Shown: positions 44,929-52,919 of the stretch, piece by piece
Layout of the letters: every line of letters starts with the position of its first letter
Numbering within the stretch: the stretch's first letter is position 1
Source of the DNA: Oligoflexales bacterium
GTDB lineage: Bacteria; Bdellovibrionota_B; Oligoflexia; Oligoflexales; JALZUQ01
Direction of reading: 5' to 3'
Length of the DNA stretch: 61,031 nucleotides
Assembly: GCA_023301465.1 (NCBI GenBank)
Contig: JALZUQ010000032.1
Location: 1 to 61,031, forward strand
Position numbers and translations under genes: made by a program
The notes under the pieces: model-generated
What the model was told of the DNA's origin: nothing
The model's database searches: none
What the model saw: only the letters and a program-made list of their open reading frames with translations

Positions 44929-45363
44929 TTACCAATGTGGCTTATAGATGACTAATGCTACGATGATAACTAAAAGCACCGTTGGAACCTCGTTATAAAC
45001 CCTTAGCATTTTTTCAGAAGGTGCTTTTTCGGGGTTATCTCTTAATCTTTTAAAGATAGAATAGGCAAAAAATGTATAGAATGTCATTGCAAGTACCGCG
45101 AGTATCTTCCAGTGGAGCCATTTTTGTTGCATCATAGCAGGACTTAAATAAATCATACTCAAAGCAGCGGCCCAAGAAATAATCATAGATGGTGCGGTGA
45201 TAAATTTAAAAAGCCTCTTCTCCATAAGCCCAAGCAAGCTGCATATTTTTTCATCGTTTAAGTTTTGGCGATGGTAAATGAACAAACGCAAATAATACAG
45301 TAGCCCCGCCATCCAACAAATAATTGCGATCACATGTAAAGTCTTAAAAAATAAATAGCTCAT
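44929..45363 (-). CDS. hemJ: HemJ, protoporphyrinogen IX oxidase
   Basis: HemJ is the membrane protein that oxidises protoporphyrinogen to protoporphyrin in haem synthesis. The 144 residues hold four spans, with FKTLHVIAIICWMAGLLYYLR (the conserved His and WxxG region of span 1), ITAPSMIISW and WLHWKILAVL with its conserved Lys, and the closing RVYNEVPTVLLVIIV. The length and motif order match the family. The start is only about 45 nt from the divergent diheme-barrel gene, so the two promoters overlap. Confidence 0.93.
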   Translation of the reverse strand: MSYLFFKTLHVIAIICWMAGLLYYLRLFIYHRQNLNDEKICSLLGLMEKRLFKFITAPSMIISWAAALSMIYLSPAMMQQKWLHWKILAVLAMTFYTFFAYSIFKRLRDNPEKAPSEKMLRVYNEVPTVLLVIIVALVIYKPHW

Positions 45364-45407
45364 AGAAATCCTTGCACCTTTTTCATTGTGAGGATAACTT
45401 AATCTTC

Positions 45408-46952
45408 ATGATGAGAACACAAATATATACAAGACTTCTTTTTGTCGTTGCTATGACTGCTATGATGCCAAATCTAATAGCAGAACCTTGGTTAGCGATT
45501 CGTTATTCACAAAATTGTGCTGGCTGCCACGCTCCGGGCCGAAAAAATGTCGAGGCAATAGATCGACGTTGTAGTTTGTCCTGCCAAGGTTGTCATGTAA
45601 GCCCTTCTGGTGGTGGCATGCGAAACCACTACGGTAAATGGAATGAAGACAAATGGCTAGCTAGCTTTAAATCATCAAAGCTAGGTCACTCTAAAAACTT
45701 TCACAGCATGAAAGAACAAACATACCAACATGTGTCAAAAGCATTATGGCCAAGTAAACACGTCAAAGTATCTAAAGGAAAAGCATCAAAAACAAAAAAG
45801 AAACACACTAAGAAATACTCTAAGAAAAACTTTATTAAAGAGGGTTTCGGCTTAAAAACAAAGTCTGAGTACATGAAAGAAACCGACTATGACGACAAAC
45901 ACACTTTCAAAGTAACCGCAAAAAACCTAAATGAATTTACTGCTCAGATCCCTAAAGAAGACCCCTACCGCCAGATGCTGACATCAAAGGTGGATGCTGG
46001 AGCGGATATACGCACTCAGCTTTATCATGATCTTGATGGTGGCGAGACACACTATTTTTTGATGGCGGTAGATTTCGCAGCAAGATGGCGACCTATCTAC
46101 AAAAATGTACATGTTGTCTATGAGGCTCGTGCCTTTGGTGGACCTCAAAGTGAAACCAGACAAACACTTACTAGCCCATCGACTCGCAGCCTGTATTTGC
46201 TCGTTGATTACCTGCCTTATAATACCTACTTTCAATACGGTATCTATAAACCGCTTTTTGGAAACGCTGTTGCAGATCACACTAGAATGTCGAGACGGAT
46301 GTTTGCGGGAGCTTTTGGATCTCCAGGTAGAGGTGCAGACTACCAGCTAAACTTTGAAACTTTGAGTGTTGGTGCAGCTCCTAATGTTCCTTTTATCAAC
46401 CTACATTACATTATGAAAGCTCATCAAGGCGGACAGAGTACAGATGTTCAAGGTATTGCTGGAAACTTAGGCCTTAAATTTGTAACTCTTGGCGGCAATG
46501 TTAACTACTCTTTTTGGAGAACAAACAGTACTTCAGATGCTGGAGATAAGACAGAAGTAGAAATGCATTCTATCAATATTGGCGGAATGATTAGACCAAA
46601 ATTTAATGGTGTCACTCATCCTCTTGTCTTGAATGCAGAAGTGATGACATTAAATTTAGACCGAAAAAGCACGGATTTCCGCTCTACTGCTGTATTTAGC
46701 CTAGAATCATATTTTAATGTCTACAAAGAAAACTATGTCACGTTTGAAGCTGCTATTTCGAATACAGCCATGGACATGTCTATAGGGAGCTCTTCACAAT
46801 TTAAATTTGGCCTTCGTTCTTTTATTATGCCGGGAGTTGATGTCCAGCTTGGATACGGAATTGACAAAAATACAGTTGATCCTGTGGGGAATCAAGTCGC
46901 CCAATCAATGAACCGTGGGTCTATCACAAGTCAATTACATTTATACTTCTAA
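45408..46952 (+). CDS. Diheme domain fused to an outer-membrane beta-barrel
   Basis: After a signal peptide (about 1-22) the mature N-terminus has CAGCH and, 20 residues on, CQGCHVSPSGGGMRNHYGKW, two c-type haem sites. A Lys-rich linker (about 95-145) leads to about 340 residues of alternating strands (LYHDLDGGETHYFLMAVDFA, NIGGMIRPKFNG and the closing SITSQLHLYF with a terminal Phe), typical of a barrel inserted by BAM. The open frame reaches back to a TTG at 45372, but ATG at 45408 or 45411 starts directly before the signal peptide. An electron-conducting or haem-sensing porin is inferred. Confidence 0.85.
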   Translation: MMRTQIYTRLLFVVAMTAMMPNLIAEPWLAIRYSQNCAGCHAPGRKNVEAIDRRCSLSCQGCHVSPSGGGMRNHYGKWNEDKWLASFKSSKLGHSKNFHSMKEQTYQHVSKALWPSKHVKVSKGKASKTKKKHTKKYSKKNFIKEGFGLKTKSEYMKETDYDDKHTFKVTAKNLNEFTAQIPKEDPYRQMLTSKVDAGADIRTQLYHDLDGGETHYFLMAVDFAARWRPIYKNVHVVYEARAFGGPQSETRQTLTSPSTRSLYLLVDYLPYNTYFQYGIYKPLFGNAVADHTRMSRRMFAGAFGSPGRGADYQLNFETLSVGAAPNVPFINLHYIMKAHQGGQSTDVQGIAGNLGLKFVTLGGNVNYSFWRTNSTSDAGDKTEVEMHSINIGGMIRPKFNGVTHPLVLNAEVMTLNLDRKSTDFRSTAVFSLESYFNVYKENYVTFEAAISNTAMDMSIGSSSQFKFGLRSFIMPGVDVQLGYGIDKNTVDPVGNQVAQSMNRGSITSQLHLYF

Positions 46953-46990
46953 ATAAAATGCAGACCCTGTAAAAAAGAATAATAGCATGA

Positions 46991-49522
46991 TTAATCAAAT
47001 AGGTGATTTGCGTTTTTAGATTGCTTTAAGAAGCGACCAGAAACCCACCAACCAATAAATATTGCAATAAACACAACACTTGCTGATAGAAAAACTAATA
47101 GTTGAAGCTCTACAGAAAATATATTTCGAATCATGATGCGACTGATACCAAAACTAATGAGAATACTACTCATTGAGCCAACCATTACAGCCAGTAAACC
47201 AGTGATCCCAAACTCAAAGATCTGCTGCATGCGAATTTGCCTGAAACTCATTCCTATACACTTAGAGAGCTGCATTTGTTTCATGTCTCCATAGATTTTG
47301 CTATAGGCTATGGCGATTAAAACAGCAAACCCACTTAAGAGACAAAGTAACCCAACTGCCAGAATTATCTTCTCTAACTGAGTCACTAAAGCAATCAACC
47401 TTGAAACTACTTTTTTAACATCAAGCAAAGCTCCACCAACAAAACGTTTATAAAAGTTTTTTCGAAACACTTTTTCAGAGTCGGAAGTTCCTTTTATACT
47501 ACCCAAATACTGTGAAGGAAATCCCTCTAAAACTCCCGGTTGAAAAACCACAAAAAAATTAGGATCAAATGATGTCCACTGTATATGGCGAATACTTGTA
47601 ATAACGACATTGATTTTTTTATCCATAATGAGAAATTGTAAGGAGTCTCCAACATGTACACCAAGTCTTTTTGCAAACCTTCGTTCCAAAGAAATTTCAA
47701 TATCACCAGACCCTGAATAAACCCCTTGAAACCATTCGCCCTCAATGATTTTTTCTGATTTTTTTAGTTGAGAGTAGTATGAAAAATTATAAGTTCTATT
47801 TCTAGCCCAAGAAGCTGACTGCCCTTCTCTACTAAACTCTTCATTTTCTATATTTTCAACCCCAATGTCACGAATTTTAAGAAGACGTCCTTGAATCATT
47901 GGTGCAAACACACCCATACTCAATTGATGTTGGTTCGCCATTTTTGAAAGATCATCATAATCCTCTTTTTGCATATCAAACAAGAAGTAAGAAGGTAAGT
48001 CTTTAGAAATACCACCTTTACTTTTAACTTCTGACAATATGTTTTGACGTATCTGAGGAATAAGATTAATAAACGAGACACTAAAAGTTAAAGAGATTAA
48101 TGTCGCAATAAATCGGGATCGTTTGCGAGAAAGAGACAGCAACGACCAACGCAGTGGACCATTGACATATTCTGCTAACAACTCTATCAAACGTGATGCT
48201 ATCACCCCACAACAATACAAAAAAACAAACAACAGAGCTGAGACAGCAATAAAGACAGAACCCACCACCCAAGAATTCGATTGCCAAATTGCTAATGCTG
48301 TCACGATTAAAAAAAGAGGTATGTAAGATAGTGTAAAAGAAGATATTCTTTTCTTAGGTGATTTTAAAGTCTCACTTTGAAAAAGACTTGAACTTTTTTC
48401 ACTTAAAAAACTTGTTATTAATGGCATGCACCACGCAAGACTCAGTATAACTCCAAGTAAAATAGCTAAAAAAGAACCACTAAGATGAAAGACACCGGGA
48501 ACGACTAACCCACCTATTCCTCCAATAGTCCTAATCACCATAAAACATAACATGCTAACTAAAACACTTAAGGTTGTGCCAATTAACCCCAATATGACAA
48601 CCTGCCATACTAAATACTTAAGACAAAAATAGTAATCTGCACCTAATGACTTTAAGACGCCAAGAGATATTCTCTGCCTTAAGAGATAACTATGAAAAAT
48701 ATAAATCAGACCTACACCTGATAAGATCAGAGCAACTAACGAACAAAGACTCAAATAATCAGAAAGATACTTATACAACCTAGATGTTTGTTCATTAGCA
48801 CTTTGATGACCAAGAATTTTTGTAGAAGGATTATCCAAAACTTTCTTCATTTGAGAGATTTCTGACTTACCTAGCTCACAAGACACACATCGGTATAAGT
48901 AATGATACCTAGAGGTGGAACCCCTTGTAACCAATTCAGTTTCTTTTAAATGTTTTTTCGACATGTAAATTTTTGGAGCAAAACTTACAGCATTAACACC
49001 ACCCGTTGGCTCCTCTTCAATAAAACCACCAACGAGAAACTCTGATTCACCTAACTCAATAATATCTCCAACCGACATTTGAAATTGTTCGCGAATTTCG
49101 CTGGATAAAACCACGACCTTTTCATTGTGTATTCTTGAAAAATCAAATGTCTTGTTTTCAAAGATAAAATTTCCGTATAACGGGTAATTTTCTTCAACAA
49201 CACTAATTTGTGTTAAGTGCAAGTCTTCACCAAAGTCAACCATTGTAAAAAATGTTTGCTTGATAGTTTTTTGTTTCGTTTCTGGAATTATATTTTCAAC
49301 ACGTTTTTGTGTAGATTTTGGTACTTCTAACCTTGAAACTACTAAAAAATCAGCACCCATTAATTCTTTTGATTTTATTGAAACTTCAGTACTGGTAAGG
49401 CGTTTATACTGATCAAGTACAATTAGTCCCACTAAACCTATTGCTAAATTTAAAATAAAACTATAAACAAATTTCCTATTACCTTTTAACTCAGAACAAG
49501 CCAAAGAAAAGGGACTTAGCAT
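46991..49522 (-). CDS. ABC transporter permease, FtsX-like, YbbP type
   Basis: The 843-residue protein has the double FtsX architecture of YbbP/LolC relatives: a first span (about 19-38), a periplasmic domain, three spans around 260-370, further spans around 400-445 and 470-490, a second periplasmic domain, and three closing spans (about 720-830). The phrase LRQRISLGVLKSLGADYYFC and its counterpart QMQLSKCIGMSFRQIRMQQ are the coupling segments seen twice in this family. It lies one base after its ATPase gene. In enterobacteria the order tesA-ybbA-ybbP is conserved, as here. Substrate is unknown; lipid or lipoprotein handling is the usual guess. Confidence 0.9.
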   Translation of the reverse strand: MLSPFSLACSELKGNRKFVYSFILNLAIGLVGLIVLDQYKRLTSTEVSIKSKELMGADFLVVSRLEVPKSTQKRVENIIPETKQKTIKQTFFTMVDFGEDLHLTQISVVEENYPLYGNFIFENKTFDFSRIHNEKVVVLSSEIREQFQMSVGDIIELGESEFLVGGFIEEEPTGGVNAVSFAPKIYMSKKHLKETELVTRGSTSRYHYLYRCVSCELGKSEISQMKKVLDNPSTKILGHQSANEQTSRLYKYLSDYLSLCSLVALILSGVGLIYIFHSYLLRQRISLGVLKSLGADYYFCLKYLVWQVVILGLIGTTLSVLVSMLCFMVIRTIGGIGGLVVPGVFHLSGSFLAILLGVILSLAWCMPLITSFLSEKSSSLFQSETLKSPKKRISSFTLSYIPLFLIVTALAIWQSNSWVVGSVFIAVSALLFVFLYCCGVIASRLIELLAEYVNGPLRWSLLSLSRKRSRFIATLISLTFSVSFINLIPQIRQNILSEVKSKGGISKDLPSYFLFDMQKEDYDDLSKMANQHQLSMGVFAPMIQGRLLKIRDIGVENIENEEFSREGQSASWARNRTYNFSYYSQLKKSEKIIEGEWFQGVYSGSGDIEISLERRFAKRLGVHVGDSLQFLIMDKKINVVITSIRHIQWTSFDPNFFVVFQPGVLEGFPSQYLGSIKGTSDSEKVFRKNFYKRFVGGALLDVKKVVSRLIALVTQLEKIILAVGLLCLLSGFAVLIAIAYSKIYGDMKQMQLSKCIGMSFRQIRMQQIFEFGITGLLAVMVGSMSSILISFGISRIMIRNIFSVELQLLVFLSASVVFIAIFIGWWVSGRFLKQSKNANHLFD

Positions 49523-49523
49523 T

Positions 49524-50183
49524 CTAGACCCTTTCTAAATTTTTATCACTTAATATGTATTTCAATGAACAACGATCACCTAACTCTTTATTATGTGTCA
49601 CGAGAATTAAAGCTGTTTCATGTTGTTCACACACTTTAAACAGTAAATCCATCACTAATAAACCTGTTTTTTCATCAAGATTGCCACTTGGTTCATCTGC
49701 TAATAATAGTTTTGGGTTGTGAATAATTGCACGTGCAATCGCTACTCTTTGCTGTTCACCACCACTCATTTGTGAAGGAAAATGGCTCGCTCTATGATCT
49801 AACTCAACAGCTTTAAGCATTTCAAAAGCTCGATCCTTAGCACCATCAATTCCAAAAATCTCTAAAGGAAGCATACAGTTTTCAAGTGCTGTTAGATGAG
49901 GCATCAGATAAAAACTTTGAAAAACAATACCAATATGCTTTCCACGAAAGTCCGTCATTTGAGCTTCATTCATTGAACGGTAATTTTTTTGATGAAAAGT
50001 GATTTCACCTGCTGAGGGCACATCTAAACCAGCAAATAAGGACAAAAGTGTCGATTTACCAGACCCAGATTTCCCCATTATTGAACAAACATCACCTTTT
50101 TTAACCTCTAGATTTATATTTTCTAAAATCTGAATTTTTTCAGGGTTGTGATAGGACTTAGAAATATTCGTAAGTTTTATCAT
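49524..50183 (-). CDS. ABC transporter ATP-binding protein, YbbA/LolD type
   Basis: The 219-residue ATPase has Walker A GKSGSGKST (residues 37-45), a Q-loop VFQSFYLMPHLTALEN, the signature MSGGEQQRVAIARA and Walker B LLLADEPSGNLD. These are hallmarks of the MacB/LolD/YbbA group that works with FtsX-type permeases. It overlaps the esterase gene by 4 nt upstream and is one base from the permease. Confidence 0.96.
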   Translation of the reverse strand: MIKLTNISKSYHNPEKIQILENINLEVKKGDVCSIMGKSGSGKSTLLSLFAGLDVPSAGEITFHQKNYRSMNEAQMTDFRGKHIGIVFQSFYLMPHLTALENCMLPLEIFGIDGAKDRAFEMLKAVELDHRASHFPSQMSGGEQQRVAIARAIIHNPKLLLADEPSGNLDEKTGLLVMDLLFKVCEQHETALILVTHNKELGDRCSLKYILSDKNLERV

Positions 50184-50815
50184 TTTTTTTGTAGCACTTT
50201 CTTTTTGATTTTATTTTCATCGTGGATTTTCTTAATAGTATTAAAAACTAATTTTGAAATTTTACGGTAGCCATTTGGGTTAGGGTGAATTCCATCACCT
50301 AAATTCAAACTCTTTTCAGCAGCCACCCCTTCTAACAAAAATGGAATAAAAGGTAATTGATACTTTGTTTTTAGCTTCTCATAAATAGCTCGAAATCTCT
50401 TCGTGTATTTTTTCCCATAATTAGGTGGTGCATGCATACCAGCTAAAACCGCAACACCATTTGATTCAATTACTTTTTTAATCATGAATTCTAAATTTTG
50501 TTTCATTGCTCGAACAGATTTACCGCGAAAAGCATCGTTTGCACCTAAGGCAATTACTACAATTTTTGGTTTATGCTTTAATAAATAACCAGATATTTTT
50601 GATTTACCACCTGCAGTAGTATCACCTGAGATACCAGCATTAACAACCTTATACTGCATTCCAGAATTTCGAATCATCAACTGTAATTGGTTAGGGTAGT
50701 TATCTTTTGCTGAAACGCCATAACCTGCAGTCAAAGAATCACCAATCAATAATATTTTTTGATTTGCTAGTAAACAACTACTAAAAGTTAGGAATAAAAA
50801 AACAATTTGTTTCAT
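50180..50815 (-). CDS. tesA: SGNH-family esterase/lysophospholipase (TesA-like)
   Basis: A signal peptide (about 1-18) places the enzyme in the periplasm. The SGNH blocks are present: GDSLTAGYGV with nucleophile Ser27, the Gly in VNAGISGDTTAGG, Asn in ALGANDAFRGKS, and the Asp-His pair in GDGIHPNPNGYRKIS. E. coli TesA has thioesterase, lysophospholipase and protease activity. Its position directly before ybbA and ybbP is the enterobacterial arrangement. It overlaps both neighbours by 4 nt. Confidence 0.94.
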   Translation of the reverse strand: MKQIVFLFLTFSSCLLANQKILLIGDSLTAGYGVSAKDNYPNQLQLMIRNSGMQYKVVNAGISGDTTAGGKSKISGYLLKHKPKIVVIALGANDAFRGKSVRAMKQNLEFMIKKVIESNGVAVLAGMHAPPNYGKKYTKRFRAIYEKLKTKYQLPFIPFLLEGVAAEKSLNLGDGIHPNPNGYRKISKLVFNTIKKIHDENKIKKKVLQKK

Positions 50816-51654
50816 TTTAAAGAATTTGCATACCTTGCAAGTTCCTCAGTACCATCAAATCCAACTAGCAAACCAACAACATTCTGTTGGGCTTGCCAAG
50901 CAATCATGTTTAAATCATCTGTAGCATAACTATGATAAATTAATCCAAGCATATTGCCGGGCTCTGCATCAGGAAGGTCCGACAGTAAACCTTGATATTG
51001 AAAATAAACCAATCGTTTTGAACTTTGGCTTGTATATTGTACTGCTGCAATATCTGCAATTCCTTCATACTTTACAATCCTCGCACCCTCAATAACATAT
51101 GAAGAAGAGAATTTATCTAATATCATTGGCTTAAACTTTAGTGATTTATCAAGATCAAATAAATGTTCTATCTCAGATTTTGCATCTGTTTTAATAATCA
51201 ACTTATCCTCGGGGTTGTTCATCATAGACTGAGCTTCCCAAGATAGGTATTGAAGAGGCTTAAAACTAGATTTTGTAGTAGGAAGCATAGCATAGAGCAA
51301 ATACCCTACAATCAAGACAAGACCTATAAGCAACATTGAAATTCGTGTCATTTTAGTGGTTGTCTTGGCTTTGGCTATTTGATTAATTTTTGCAATTTCT
51401 TGGGTGTGTCTGGCGGTTGGGTCTTCAATATAAGAATGAAATGCATGCTTTTCTTCTACCGTAAGATGTTCTGAAGAAACCATGGTTTGTAATTTCCCAC
51501 GATAGTTAATAAATTTTTCTACTAACGCTGAGCCACCATTATCTTTTATTTGTGCTGAAAATTCATCTTTATCTTTTTGAACCATATTATCATCAGCGTA
51601 CTCATGTATACGTGCACAGATTACGTCTTCTAAAACTCGACTTGCATTACTCAT
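50812..51654 (-). CDS. Single-span protein resembling an anti-sigma factor
   Basis: The cytoplasmic N-terminal ~105 residues are helical (EDVICARIHEYADDNMVQKD resembles the anti-sigma segment in which a Cys and an acidic helix precede the zinc His), one span follows (about 107-127), and the periplasmic part of about 150 residues is alpha/beta (SYVIEGARIVKYEGIADIAAVQY). The zinc-binding HxxxCxxC set is not complete. It overlaps the sigma-like gene by 4 nt, which is the classical order for an ECF sigma and its anti-sigma. The assignment rests on architecture and context. Confidence 0.6.
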   Translation of the reverse strand: MSNASRVLEDVICARIHEYADDNMVQKDKDEFSAQIKDNGGSALVEKFINYRGKLQTMVSSEHLTVEEKHAFHSYIEDPTARHTQEIAKINQIAKAKTTTKMTRISMLLIGLVLIVGYLLYAMLPTTKSSFKPLQYLSWEAQSMMNNPEDKLIIKTDAKSEIEHLFDLDKSLKFKPMILDKFSSSYVIEGARIVKYEGIADIAAVQYTSQSSKRLVYFQYQGLLSDLPDAEPGNMLGLIYHSYATDDLNMIAWQAQQNVVGLLVGFDGTEELARYANSLK

Positions 51655-52091
51655 TGCATAACCTCCAAAAGGTTTTTTCTTCCCTCGATTAAATGTTTCA
51701 AAACAACACCATCTGACAGATCCATTAAGTTTTCTACTGAGTTTATGTTTAACCCGAAAACGTCCACTAGAATCACTACACTACGTGTCTCTATATTAAA
51801 TTTATTTAAGTAAGGAAATACTTTAAGGTGTTTAGAGGGATTCCCATTGTTTTTTCTCTCTAAAACCTCTCTCCACGCTTGTTTTAATAATTGAGGCAAG
51901 AGATCTTCATCACGATTAATTCCATTTAAGTGATCGGCAAAATGAGAATAAATAGCATTTGTAGCTTCTAAGGCTTCTGACTTTTTCAGCAAAGTAGCAG
52001 TTAAATACTGAAAAATTTTATGGGATAATGGACAAAGTTGATCAATAAAGAAGTCAACCGACGCTTCGGTGTTCGCAACGGATACAGCCAT
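51651..52091 (-). CDS. Degenerate ECF sigma-like protein
   Basis: The 146 residues resemble a shrunken ECF sigma factor. The C-terminal part (RSVVILVDVFGLNINSVENL, then MDLSDGVVLKHLIEGRKNLL) matches the region 4 helix-turn-helix pattern, including the typical ending in which a helix with basic residues closes the protein. Region 2 is hard to see; LPQLLKQAWREVLERKNNG may correspond to 2.4. It is the first gene of a five-gene operon. It could be a true sigma, or a relic that acts as an adaptor. Confidence 0.5.
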   Translation of the reverse strand: MAVSVANTEASVDFFIDQLCPLSHKIFQYLTATLLKKSEALEATNAIYSHFADHLNGINRDEDLLPQLLKQAWREVLERKNNGNPSKHLKVFPYLNKFNIETRSVVILVDVFGLNINSVENLMDLSDGVVLKHLIEGRKNLLEVMQ

Positions 52092-52181
52092 ATTTTCCTC
52101 GACCTGTTTTTTTAAATGAAATAGTCTACTTATATGTTAACAATTACTCTAATAGAGAATCAAGTATAAGGGCGACATTTG

Positions 52182-52919
52182 ATGTTTAAAGATAACTGGA
52201 AGCTAATTATTCCTGCCAGACTTGAATCCACAAGGCTTGAACGTAAGATGCTGCAATTACTAAAAGATAAACCGTTAATTGCCGTAACCATTGAAAACCT
52301 TTTACCTCTAATCAAAAACGGCTTGAGTATTTGCTTAGCCACTGACTCAGCTGAAATCAAAAAAGCCTGTGAACACCTCCCCATTGAAGTACAAATGACT
52401 GACAGTGAGATTACTAGCGGGAGTGAACGAGTATGGGTAGCGGCTAAAAAATCACCTACTAAATACATCATGAATATTCAAGGTGATGAACCATTTCTAT
52501 GCATTAAGACACTTGAAAGACTAATGAAATTCCATGAAGACTCATCTTTTGATATCAGCACATTAGCATTTGAATCAAACAGTAAATCTGACTACCTTAA
52601 CCCCAATAAAGTAAAAGTAGTTTTCAAAAAAAATAATGAAGCAATGTACTTTTCTCGAAGCCCCTTACCCTTCTACAGAGACTCAGAATCCTCGTTTCTT
52701 TGCAATTTACACCAAGGTGTATATGCCTATAACTATGAATCTTTGAAGGGTTTTTGTGAAATCCCACAATCCTACACGGAGAAATCTGAGAAACTAGAAC
52801 AGTTACGTGCCCTGGAAAATAATTACCGAATAGGCATCATGAAGTCCTCATTTCAATCCGAAGGTATTGATACGATAGAGGATTTAGAACTTGCACGACA
52901 AAAGCTACAAAAAATTTAG
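52182..52919 (+). CDS. kdsB: 3-deoxy-manno-octulosonate cytidylyltransferase
   Basis: KdsB activates KDO as CMP-KDO for LPS core synthesis. The family motifs are present: IIPARLESTRLERKML with the CTP-binding loop, IQGDEPFL, a YAYNYESLKGF region, EQLRALENNYRIGI and GIDTIEDLELARQ. The length of 245 residues is normal. ATG at 52182 follows aaggg at about 10 nt. The 3' end overlaps the next gene by 29 nt, so the two are translated from one message. Confidence 0.95.
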   Translation: MFKDNWKLIIPARLESTRLERKMLQLLKDKPLIAVTIENLLPLIKNGLSICLATDSAEIKKACEHLPIEVQMTDSEITSGSERVWVAAKKSPTKYIMNIQGDEPFLCIKTLERLMKFHEDSSFDISTLAFESNSKSDYLNPNKVKVVFKKNNEAMYFSRSPLPFYRDSESSFLCNLHQGVYAYNYESLKGFCEIPQSYTEKSEKLEQLRALENNYRIGIMKSSFQSEGIDTIEDLELARQKLQKI

